13,804 nt of DNA from CAYOFK01 sp964403185 (GTDB taxonomy: Bacteria; Bacteroidota; Bacteroidia; Bacteroidales; VadinHA17), in NCBI GenBank assembly GCA_964403185.1, contig CAYOFK010000081.1:1-13804 (forward strand), written 5' to 3'. A program made the position numbers and the translations under genes. The notes beneath the pieces were generated by a model, which saw only the letters and a list, made by a program, of their open reading frames with translations, made no database searches and had not been told where the DNA came from. Numbering within the stretch: the first letter of the stretch is position 1; each line of letters starts with the position of its first letter. Below are positions 6,872 through 13,804 of this stretch, in pieces.

Positions 6872-7020
6872 GCAAAATTTATAATTTGTGCTTAATTTCC
6901 GGAAAGGAACTTATCAACGGCATTGAAAGCAGGGATATGCAAATTTCGTTTAAAAACCTTAACCATCTGGTCTCTGCCGGGTGAGAAAGGGAAAAAATCC
7001 TAAGAAAATTTCCTCATGTC

Positions 7021-7119
7021 TCAGGTTTTTAGTAACTTATTTAGCCCAACAACTTTTATCTGGTGACCCTTCAATTAAAGGGGCCATGGTCTGGCTGTTG
7101 AGGCTTACTGAAAACCTGA
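7021..7119 (+). promoter_or_regulatory. Long structured leader ending one base before the start codon
   Basis: TCAGGTTTTTAGTAA (7021-7035) pairs with TTACTGAAAACCTGA (7105-7119): 15 base pairs with a single T-G wobble at 7030/7110. Inside it, GCC (7044-7046) pairs with GGC (7102-7104), then past one bulged A, CAACA (7047-7051) pairs with TGTTG (7096-7100). An apical hairpin can form from CCCTT (7067-7071) and AAGGG (7078-7082) around CAATTA. The right arm ends one base before the ATG at 7121, so folding would bury the translation start region. No T-run follows, which argues against a terminator. The remaining divergent gap, 6872-7020, shows no recognisable plus-strand promoter. A small inverted-repeat mobile element is an alternative, although I see no target duplication. 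Confidence 0.55.
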
Positions 7120-7120
7120 A

Positions 7121-9187
7121 ATGAAACGGAATATTTTTCTTTTCTTTATTACCCAACTATTTGCCGCGTTTCTTATGCCCAACGGATTGGGACAGAAATT
7201 CATTCCCGAAGAGGTCATGCAATTCAGGAGTCCCTATTTAAAGAATTTACAGGCGGTTGGCTACACTTCCTCAGGAACTTTTATCGTTGCCGGCATGTTT
7301 GAAGATGAAATGGCCGTTAAGAATGTAAACGTCCTTTCCGGGGGACACGCAAGCCTTTTTATTGCCGCATTTGATACACTCGGTGAATGCAGTTGGATGA
7401 ATTTCTTAGAATGCACCGGATATGCCGGGATCACAGATATTCACATCACCGGGGAACAGGACATTGTGATCATCGGATGGTTTACAGATTCCCTTAAAAT
7501 TGGCAATCAATCATATACAGGGATCACAGGTTCCCAGGTATTTTGCATTGAAATTGACAATGGAGGTGCCATCAGAAATGTTTCCATTCTCCTGAAGGAA
7601 TTTTCAGGAAGAGTGAAAACATTTTTTTGTGATACTCTGGGACAAATTACCCTTGGGGGCTTTTTTAACAGGCCGTTCATGCTGGAAGAAACACTTATGG
7701 TCCCAAAAGGGAAACAGGATGGATTGGTAATAAAATTCGACAAGAGCAAAAAGGCGGTTAAAACCATAATGGTGTCCGGAACCGGCCTGGTATCTGTTGA
7801 GGGAGTCCTCCGGAATAAGGAATATACCTCTGTTGCAGGGACATTTTCCAGAAAGCTGACCCTTGGCGATACTACCCTGCACTCGAAAGGCAGGAAAGAT
7901 ATTTTTTCTTTCAGGTTGAATGAAAAGCTGGAAGTTGACAGGATGCAATCATTTGGTTCTGTTAAGAATGATGATGTTAATGATTGTGCCACTGACGAGA
8001 AGGGGAATATCTACCTTACAGGTAGTGTCAACGGACCGGTTTTGTCTGTACCATCTGAGGGCTTTTATTCAGGAGGCAGTGATGTTTATCTTATGAAGCT
8101 TGATCCACTGCACAGGATGGATTGGCTGAAAATATGGGGCAGTAAATACAAAGATCAGGGCCTTTCTGTTGAAACGGATGGAAATAACCGGCTTTTCTTT
8201 TCCGGAGTGTATAAGAAGAGAATAATCTTTGACGGCGATACCCTTGAAAGTCCGCACCGCTATCCTGGTGGATTTCTTACCTGTCTTACGCAAGATGGCG
8301 ACCTTCTGTGGACTCATAATTTCAAAAGTAATTCTGAAATTTACCCTGCCCTTCTTGGTTCAGATAAACAAGATCATATAGTTGTGGCCGGGGCCTTTCA
8401 GGATCAACTGTCAGTTAAGGACCTGAACCTGCAATCATTGATGAACCCTGATGGATTCCTGATCAATTACCTCGATCCCTGTTCTTTGCTTCATTTTAAT
8501 CTTCCCGGGAAGGCTTTTATCTGCAAAGATGGTCAGGATACTCTGGATGCAGGGCCGGGTTACAGTTCCTATTTGTGGAATGACGGACTGGCCGATAGTC
8601 AAAGCATCATCATAAATGAACCCGGGCAATACCGGGTGAGGATTATTGACAGTTATGGTTGTCAGGCTTCAGATACCATCCATGTACAACTCGATTCTCT
8701 GATTGCCACCTATGAGGTTTCGCCGGAAATTATGCCGGAAGGAGGAAATGGAACCCTGAGAGTTATTGTACTTTCCGGCATACCGCCTTACAGAGTGACC
8801 TGGGATGATGGTTTTTCAGGACCCTATCGTGAAAACCTTTTTGGCGGATTCTACTTTTTTGAAGTTAAAGATTCGATTGGCTGCATTTACAATGAAGAAG
8901 TGTTTGTGGATCAATTGCAGGGAACAGGAATTCTGGATCTGCAGGCATTCCCGAACCCGATGAATGAATTCACCAGGATCGTCTTTTCATTACCGGATAA
9001 TACCTGGATGGAACTTGCCGTATTTGATAACGCCGGAAGGAAAATTCAGATCATATTCTCAGGCAACTATCGAAAAGGAAGCCACACATTGCAGTGGCAT
9101 GCTGAACAATTGAAGCCGGGGATTTACACCATTCGCCTGTCAACCATGAAAAATGCCGTGAATAAGAATATTTTAATAAGGAAATAG
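7121..9187 (+). CDS. T9SS-secreted beta-propeller protein with Ig/PKD-like and SprB-like domains
   Basis: A 688-residue secreted protein. It begins with a Sec signal peptide (residues 1-24, ending near NGLGQ), which supports the start. Residues about 46-455 contain seven repeats, each with a hydrophobic strand ending in a glycine plus an aromatic or hydrophobic residue: Gly58, Gly119, Gly180, Gly240, Gly301, Gly362 and Gly424, spaced 60-62 residues. This predicts a seven-bladed beta-propeller. Next come an Ig/PKD-like domain (about 468-525, with SYLWNDG and GQYRVRIIDSYGC), a SprB-like segment (about 535-598, with GIPPYRVTWDDG and YFFEVKDSIGC), and a type A T9SS sorting domain (601-688, with FPNP and GIYTIRLS). 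The protein should cross the outer membrane by T9SS and be attached to the surface or released. No enzyme motif is visible, so adhesion or ligand binding is the likely role. It is followed after 10 bases by the YD-repeat gene, which points to a shared transcript. Confidence 0.9.
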   Translation: MKRNIFLFFITQLFAAFLMPNGLGQKFIPEEVMQFRSPYLKNLQAVGYTSSGTFIVAGMFEDEMAVKNVNVLSGGHASLFIAAFDTLGECSWMNFLECTGYAGITDIHITGEQDIVIIGWFTDSLKIGNQSYTGITGSQVFCIEIDNGGAIRNVSILLKEFSGRVKTFFCDTLGQITLGGFFNRPFMLEETLMVPKGKQDGLVIKFDKSKKAVKTIMVSGTGLVSVEGVLRNKEYTSVAGTFSRKLTLGDTTLHSKGRKDIFSFRLNEKLEVDRMQSFGSVKNDDVNDCATDEKGNIYLTGSVNGPVLSVPSEGFYSGGSDVYLMKLDPLHRMDWLKIWGSKYKDQGLSVETDGNNRLFFSGVYKKRIIFDGDTLESPHRYPGGFLTCLTQDGDLLWTHNFKSNSEIYPALLGSDKQDHIVVAGAFQDQLSVKDLNLQSLMNPDGFLINYLDPCSLLHFNLPGKAFICKDGQDTLDAGPGYSSYLWNDGLADSQSIIINEPGQYRVRIIDSYGCQASDTIHVQLDSLIATYEVSPEIMPEGGNGTLRVIVLSGIPPYRVTWDDGFSGPYRENLFGGFYFFEVKDSIGCIYNEEVFVDQLQGTGILDLQAFPNPMNEFTRIVFSLPDNTWMELAVFDNAGRKIQIIFSGNYRKGSHTLQWHAEQLKPGIYTIRLSTMKNAVNKNILIRK

Positions 9188-9197
9188 TGTATTAATA

Positions 9198-12100
9198 ATG
9201 AGGATAAAGTCCAGCAAATACTTACACGCTGCTGTACTGGTCATAAGTATGTGGCATGTATTCCAGGAGGGAGTTGTTGCACAAAAGGCGTACCCTGGTT
9301 TAGACAGTTATAAACCTCCTTCGCCTGAGGCGAGTTCCATTGTGAAGAATGCTCAATTTCCGGTGAGCTACTATACGGGCACTCCAAATATCAGTATTCC
9401 TTTATGGAATGTGGAGGGGAGAAGGATACATGTTCCGGTCACTATTAATTATCATGCTTCAGGTATCAAGGTTGAAGATATTGCCGGCCGGGTAGGGCTG
9501 GGATGGAGTCTCAATGCAGGCGGCGCAGTCACCAGGGTGGTGAGAGGCATTGCTGATGATCTGCCGGGCGGACTCCTCACAAATAATGGAAATCAGCTTC
9601 CCGAACCTGGCGTGGATCCGGCCAATTTCGGGGCATGGGATATTCCTGGCAATACTGAAGATGAACAAATAGAGTATCTGAAAAATGCCGGCCTTCATAA
9701 AATTGATCTTGAAGCAGACATTTTTCATTTTAATATGAATGGCCGGTCCGGTTCATTTTTTTTCAATCCTGAGGGTGAGATTGTTTTACAGTCTGCTGCC
9801 AACATAAAAATATCATTCCTGAAAAACAGGGATCAGGAGATTGACTCCTGGAAGATCATAGATGAAAGTGGCATGGTCTACTCGTTCGGAACTCCTGATG
9901 CAACAGAACACACCATCCCGTATTCCCCTACCGCCGGCCAGGGCAAATCATGGGCTTCAACCTGGAATCTGACGGAGATCTCAGCCCCAAATAAAAACGA
10001 CCGTGTTGCTTTCGAATATGAGGACTATTATAAAGAAGTGAAATATTCCGTACCTCAAAAGAAAACTTTAGGGGGAAGCCCTGAGTGGGAAACGATTTAT
10101 AGTTTTCAGGAGCAACACATTGAGGGCAAGTATTTAAATAAAATAGTGTATGCAAGGGGTGAAATCCGGCTTCATACAACCACTGTTTTTCAGGATACTG
10201 ATGCAATAATAAACGGATTGACAGAGATGTCAATCCACTATTCCGGTTCTGAAGAATACTACAAAGCATTCCGGTTCCACTATAGTTTTTTCCCCTCAGT
10301 GGGATGTGGTTCCCAGCAGGATTATCTTCCGCCATGCAGACGGCTTCGGCTGGATAAGGTGGTTGAGTATTCCGGTGATGGAAGAAATTCAAAACCACCT
10401 TACTGGTTCTTCTATGATGAAACGCCCTTGCCTCCCAGAGGGTCTTTTTCCAAAGATTATTGGGGCTATTATAATGGCGCTGATAACAACCATCTGGTTC
10501 CCTCAATAACACTGAGAAATTATCATAATCCCTTTGACATTCCACCAGGTTACAACCAAAACGGATCTTTTGATATTGACGAATTGGTGCGGGTGAATAC
10601 TTTGATTCTGAACAGAAATGAAAAATCGTGGTCCTATGCAGGTGCAGACAGGAATCCCAATAGTGAAAAAATGCTGGCCGGCAGTTTAAGAAGAATTGTA
10701 TATCCAACAGGTGGCTCCACCATAATTAATTATGAAAGCCATGATTTTGGATATTACAGCTTCCCTCAGCAATTTCGATGGTCTGTACATGAGGTTGAAA
10801 ATGTAAATCAGTTTTCCACGATTGAAACTTCGGGCCGGCTGCACATCCCATTCGCACAATCTGTAAAAGCTTTGCCATTATTTTATATCAGAGAAGGGGG
10901 AATAAAAGATAAGGAAGTTGATGATCCGCCTTCAGACAGTTCATCGGTAATGATATCAGGTCCCATTTCTGGACCTGATGCATTGGATACCGTCTTTCAG
11001 TTTACTTATGCCAAAAGTACAGAAACCAAACCACCAACAGTTGGTGAGCATAGCATCTGGCTGATTAAAGGCGACTATATTGTGTATGCAAAAGCACACG
11101 ACCGCGGGGACCTTACAAGGTTTATTGTGAAATACCACCCGGGCAGATACGACACTGTGGTAAGGATATTTTCAAAAACTTATGAAGCCGTGCCGGTTCA
11201 GACAAACAGCGAACATTACAACGATGGGAGCCGCTACGAAAAAGAAGATTTTATTCTGGATGAAATGGATTCGCCGGACGTATCCATAGCCTATACTTTT
11301 ACTTCAGAAACTCACCCGGATCAAGTTTCTTCACAGAATCCCGGTGATCTCCGGTCACTGGTTAAGGTATTAAAAACCGGAGGTGATACGAGTGTTATTT
11401 TCAGGAGAGAATTTTCGGGCAACGAGGTTCGCTGGGACCCTGTAAGCAACCGTTGGATCCTGGATGGCAGCACTTCATTGATCCTGAATCCGGGTTCGTA
11501 CAGTATTGAATTCAAACCCCGGATGGATTCGGAATTCGGATATATCCGGATAACATTTAACAAGGCTGTGGAAATACAAAACAGGGCAATTGCAGGTGGA
11601 TTGAGAGTGAAAGAAATGCTTCAACTCGACAATGAAAGCGATACACTCACTCTCACCAGGTATGATTATACCGTTGAAGATAACGGGGAAGTGAGATCCT
11701 CAGGTGTTCTGATGCCATTTCCAGTGTATTATGACCTCCCGGACGAACTGTATTATTTAAGCTCGTCCGCTCTTAACCGGAATTTCATGCCATTAACTAC
11801 TTATTCTTCAGGGAAATCCATATCCGGCACAACCAGCGGCTCCCATATTGGTTATCGAAAGGTGACTGTTTCGCAACCCGGTGCGGGAAGAACAGAATAC
11901 AGGTTTAATACAGCCCTTGAGTTTCCTGACATTACTTCAGTGTACTTTCCTTATCCGCCGCCTGTGTCATACGACTGGAAACGGGGAATGTTGACTGAAC
12001 AATCTTCATTCCGGGGGAATGGCGCCATACGCAGCACTAAAAGGATGACATATAATGAACATGACGGGTCCGGGTACCGGAAATTCATACCCTCCATGAA

Positions 12101-13709
12101 AGTTGTGCAGATACATCCGGATAATCCCGTTGCATGGGCCTATGCGAAGTACTATTTACCCGCCGGTTGGATACGGTTAGAGGAAGAATCTACTGAAAGT
12201 TTTGATTTACAGGGTGAAAGGCCAGTCATTCATCACATCACAACGGACTACAGTCCGGAACATCTGCAGATTACAGCAAAGACTTTTACCGGTAGTGACG
12301 GATCTGAAAGATCAACACAATATACTTATCCCCGGGATATTGACAATTCCAGCTCCGCTGAATCATTATTGATTAACCGGCACATGGTCAACAAAGTCAT
12401 TCAAACGGAATCCTTTCATGATGGCATCCGGATTAAGGGTGACAGAACCAAATACGGGATTTTCAATGGAAGCATCGTTTTGCCTGAAATCCGGGAAAAA
12501 CTTGAAGCTGCATTTTATACAGGATATGAATTTTATGACAGCTATGATATCTGGGGGAACCTGACGCAATTCCACAATATGGATAAAGTGCCGAAAAGCA
12601 TGAATTGGGATGAGGAAGGTCTCAACCTGATGGCCGTAATTAATAACTCTGAATATTTTGATAATGTCCGGTCGTATCCGGAGGGAGCAAGAATTACTTC
12701 ATATACCAATCACCCGTTTATGGGAATCACATCTGAAACAGATCCAAATGGAAACAGCCTGTATTACGAGTATGATCCGTTTGGCAGATTACAGGAAATC
12801 AGAAACGATGATAACCAGATTCTTCAATATACTGAATACAACCTGAAAAAATATTCCGGTGATACTGCACGGCCGGGATTCAATCAACCTCTTCTGATTT
12901 TTTCTGAACCTGCTGATGCTATTGAAGCACACTATGATACGATAACCCGAACCTGCGAACTTACACTCAGTGTATCCGGAGGAACCCTTGGTACTGAGGC
13001 CGGTTGGGTTTGGTATGTGGAAAACTGCGGTATAAAAAGAACCGGCGAAGGTCCGGCAATTACAGTGGCCCCTGCAGTTTCAACAAGGTATTATCTCAGG
13101 GCTGAGGGAAGCGCCAATAATACGCCTTGCGTAAGTAAAACAATTTACGTAAAGGATCCTCAATTTGTAGTGGTGCCTGATCTTATCCGTTTTTCAGAAA
13201 CGGGGACCGCGGGTGAGCAATACCAGTCAGGAATCGATTATTCAGGATGTGATCCGGTTGATGTCTCCGTTGATGTTGCATGGTTGCAGGCAGTGCTTGA
13301 GAACGATTTCCGGCTGGTTATTAACTGCGATACCAATGACAGCTTTGAGGAGCGCATGGGGATCATTTCCCTGAAGCCGGGGATGGTTGATACGGTTATT
13401 ACCGTGATACAGGAGGGCAGCAGGGAATTATTAATCGATCTTGAAGCAGTTCCAAAGTTTGCTGCAGAGGGTGATACCGTTTCGCTTCGGTGTTCCGTCC
13501 TTAGTGGCACACCTGATTTTACTTATATATGGGAGTGGAAAGTTGAGCCCGGCGGGGTGTGGGAGTTTTTAACTCAAACGGAAAACAGCCAGGCATTTTC
13601 CGACAGCATTGAGGTCGTTGCACCGGGCAGCGACCACCGGGTGCGTTGCCGCGTAAGATCCGGCAACCAGGAAAAGGAAGCTTCGTTGGTGATACGGATA
13701 ACGGAATAA
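9198..13709 (+). CDS. Large exported YD-repeat (RHS-related) protein with C-terminal Ig and BACON-like domains
   Basis: A 1503-residue protein. A signal peptide (residues 1-28, cleaved near VVAQ) is followed by the family start AYPGLDSYKPPSPEAS. Conserved stretches of this Bacteroidota YD group follow: YTGTPNISIPLW, GLGWSLNAGG, YPTGGSTIINYE, WKRGMLTEQSSF. A YD-type motif ends the main body (TDPNGNSLYYEYDPFGRL, about 1182-1198; Tyr1192-Asp-Pro-Phe-Gly-Arg). After it come an Ig-like domain (about 1225-1318, with WYVENCG and YYLRAEG), a BACON-like domain (about 1321-1407, with VAWLQAV, ERMGIISL and VTVIQEG), and a terminal Ig-like domain (about 1410-1503, with Cys1432, Trp1445 and Cys1484). There is no second YD block, no RHS core with its DPxG cleavage motif, no toxin tip and no T9SS sorting domain. 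The gene follows the T9SS propeller gene by 10 bases. It is probably a structural or adhesive surface protein; the export route past the periplasm is unclear. Confidence 0.88.
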   Translation: MRIKSSKYLHAAVLVISMWHVFQEGVVAQKAYPGLDSYKPPSPEASSIVKNAQFPVSYYTGTPNISIPLWNVEGRRIHVPVTINYHASGIKVEDIAGRVGLGWSLNAGGAVTRVVRGIADDLPGGLLTNNGNQLPEPGVDPANFGAWDIPGNTEDEQIEYLKNAGLHKIDLEADIFHFNMNGRSGSFFFNPEGEIVLQSAANIKISFLKNRDQEIDSWKIIDESGMVYSFGTPDATEHTIPYSPTAGQGKSWASTWNLTEISAPNKNDRVAFEYEDYYKEVKYSVPQKKTLGGSPEWETIYSFQEQHIEGKYLNKIVYARGEIRLHTTTVFQDTDAIINGLTEMSIHYSGSEEYYKAFRFHYSFFPSVGCGSQQDYLPPCRRLRLDKVVEYSGDGRNSKPPYWFFYDETPLPPRGSFSKDYWGYYNGADNNHLVPSITLRNYHNPFDIPPGYNQNGSFDIDELVRVNTLILNRNEKSWSYAGADRNPNSEKMLAGSLRRIVYPTGGSTIINYESHDFGYYSFPQQFRWSVHEVENVNQFSTIETSGRLHIPFAQSVKALPLFYIREGGIKDKEVDDPPSDSSSVMISGPISGPDALDTVFQFTYAKSTETKPPTVGEHSIWLIKGDYIVYAKAHDRGDLTRFIVKYHPGRYDTVVRIFSKTYEAVPVQTNSEHYNDGSRYEKEDFILDEMDSPDVSIAYTFTSETHPDQVSSQNPGDLRSLVKVLKTGGDTSVIFRREFSGNEVRWDPVSNRWILDGSTSLILNPGSYSIEFKPRMDSEFGYIRITFNKAVEIQNRAIAGGLRVKEMLQLDNESDTLTLTRYDYTVEDNGEVRSSGVLMPFPVYYDLPDELYYLSSSALNRNFMPLTTYSSGKSISGTTSGSHIGYRKVTVSQPGAGRTEYRFNTALEFPDITSVYFPYPPPVSYDWKRGMLTEQSSFRGNGAIRSTKRMTYNEHDGSGYRKFIPSMKVVQIHPDNPVAWAYAKYYLPAGWIRLEEESTESFDLQGERPVIHHITTDYSPEHLQITAKTFTGSDGSERSTQYTYPRDIDNSSSAESLLINRHMVNKVIQTESFHDGIRIKGDRTKYGIFNGSIVLPEIREKLEAAFYTGYEFYDSYDIWGNLTQFHNMDKVPKSMNWDEEGLNLMAVINNSEYFDNVRSYPEGARITSYTNHPFMGITSETDPNGNSLYYEYDPFGRLQEIRNDDNQILQYTEYNLKKYSGDTARPGFNQPLLIFSEPADAIEAHYDTITRTCELTLSVSGGTLGTEAGWVWYVENCGIKRTGEGPAITVAPAVSTRYYLRAEGSANNTPCVSKTIYVKDPQFVVVPDLIRFSETGTAGEQYQSGIDYSGCDPVDVSVDVAWLQAVLENDFRLVINCDTNDSFEERMGIISLKPGMVDTVITVIQEGSRELLIDLEAVPKFAAEGDTVSLRCSVLSGTPDFTYIWEWKVEPGGVWEFLTQTENSQAFSDSIEVVAPGSDHRVRCRVRSGNQEKEASLVIRITE

Positions 13710-13749
13710 TTGCAACAGGTCTGAAGTTCAAAAGTGCTAAAACCCATTC

Positions 13750-13800
13750 GGGGCTGTCTCAAAAGTCAGATTACATATCATTCCTGCGAAAGCAGGAATC
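13750..13800 (+). repeat. GGGGCTGTCTCA-type repeat, copy 2, with a perfect hairpin
   Basis: GGGGCTGTCTCAAAAG (13750-13765) matches copy 1 at 1825 at 15 of 16 bases in the same orientation. The later blocks TATCATTC (13776-13783) and GAATC (13796-13800) also match. Between and overlapping them, ATTCCTGC (13780-13787) pairs perfectly with GCAGGAAT (13792-13799) around GAAA. In copy 1 the equivalent segment is collapsed to five bases. The hairpin resembles the widespread ATTCC...GGAAT intergenic repeats. The element probably continues past the window edge. No terminator is visible between it and the gene ending at 13709. Confidence 0.55.
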
Positions 13801-13804
13801 CATA

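Noticed and set aside
7021..7119. The inverted repeat as a transcription terminator
   Set aside because: The right arm is followed directly by AATGAAAC and the start of a gene, with no T-run, and the loop is far too long for an intrinsic terminator.
7507..7992. A 161-codon open frame on the minus strand
   Set aside because: It is antisense to the propeller repeats, whose regular 61-residue period is coherent on the plus strand. The antisense translation is serine-rich and featureless.
9928..10707. A 259-codon open frame on the minus strand
   Set aside because: It lies entirely inside the YD-repeat gene. Its translation is an erratic His-, Cys- and Pro-rich mix with no domain pattern, while the plus frame has clear family motifs throughout.
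1825..13804. Composite transposon bounded by the two GGGGCTGTCTCA repeats
   Set aside because: The copies are in the same orientation, no transposase or integrase gene lies between them, and no target duplication is visible. Paired copies of a dispersed repeat are sufficient to explain them.
9198..13804. RHS polymorphic toxin with an immunity gene
   Set aside because: There is no RHS core cleavage motif, the C-terminus is Ig/BACON-like rather than a toxin domain, and no small immunity gene follows on the plus strand before the window ends.

Overview
The window comes from a member of the Bacteroidota, most likely a free-living or metagenomic Bacteroidales/Cytophagales-type organism. The evidence is lipoprotein signal peptides of the phylum's type, a type IX secretion (T9SS) C-terminal sorting domain, a SprB-like repeat, a BACON-like domain, a large Bacteroidota YD-repeat protein, promoter-like boxes of the TAnnTTTG type, A/T-rich translation starts without Shine-Dalgarno sequences, and intergenic gaps full of short palindromes. 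No rRNA, tRNA, CRISPR array, transposase or phage gene is visible.

Layout. Positions 1-395 are non-coding: hairpin-rich repeats (1-200), then an A/T-rich upstream region. A lipoprotein gene of unknown function (396-1505, +) ends at a clear intrinsic terminator. The gap 1566-1911 is a mosaic of short hairpins of at least four designs plus a GGGGCTGTCTCA-type repeat. A well-formed Bacteroidota promoter overlapping a perfect palindrome then leads into an iduronate-2-sulfatase-like sulfatase (2006-3433, +). A META-domain (HslJ-like) lipoprotein follows (3544-4041, +). It meets tail to tail, 3 bases apart, a minus-strand pair: a lipoprotein M28 metallopeptidase with PA and PDZ domains (6787 to 4994), then a ChaN-family protein (4911 to 4045).

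A 333-base divergent gap (6788-7120) holds a possible peptidase promoter and a striking long-range inverted repeat that ends one base before the next start codon. This begins a two-gene plus-strand operon. The first gene is a secreted protein with seven about 61-residue repeats (a predicted seven-bladed beta-propeller), an Ig/PKD-like domain, a SprB-like domain and a T9SS type A sorting domain (7121-9187). The second, 10 bases downstream, is a 1503-residue exported YD-repeat protein that ends in Ig-like, BACON-like and Ig-like domains instead of an RHS core with a toxin tip (9198-13709). The window closes with a second copy of the GGGGCTGTCTCA repeat carrying a perfect hairpin.

All seven proteins appear to be exported or envelope-located, so this is a cell-envelope/secretome region. 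I see no defence system, toxin-immunity pair or polysaccharide utilisation locus. The most unusual signals are the structured leader at 7021-7119, the architecture of the two-gene secreted operon, and the hairpin mosaic with its paired repeat.
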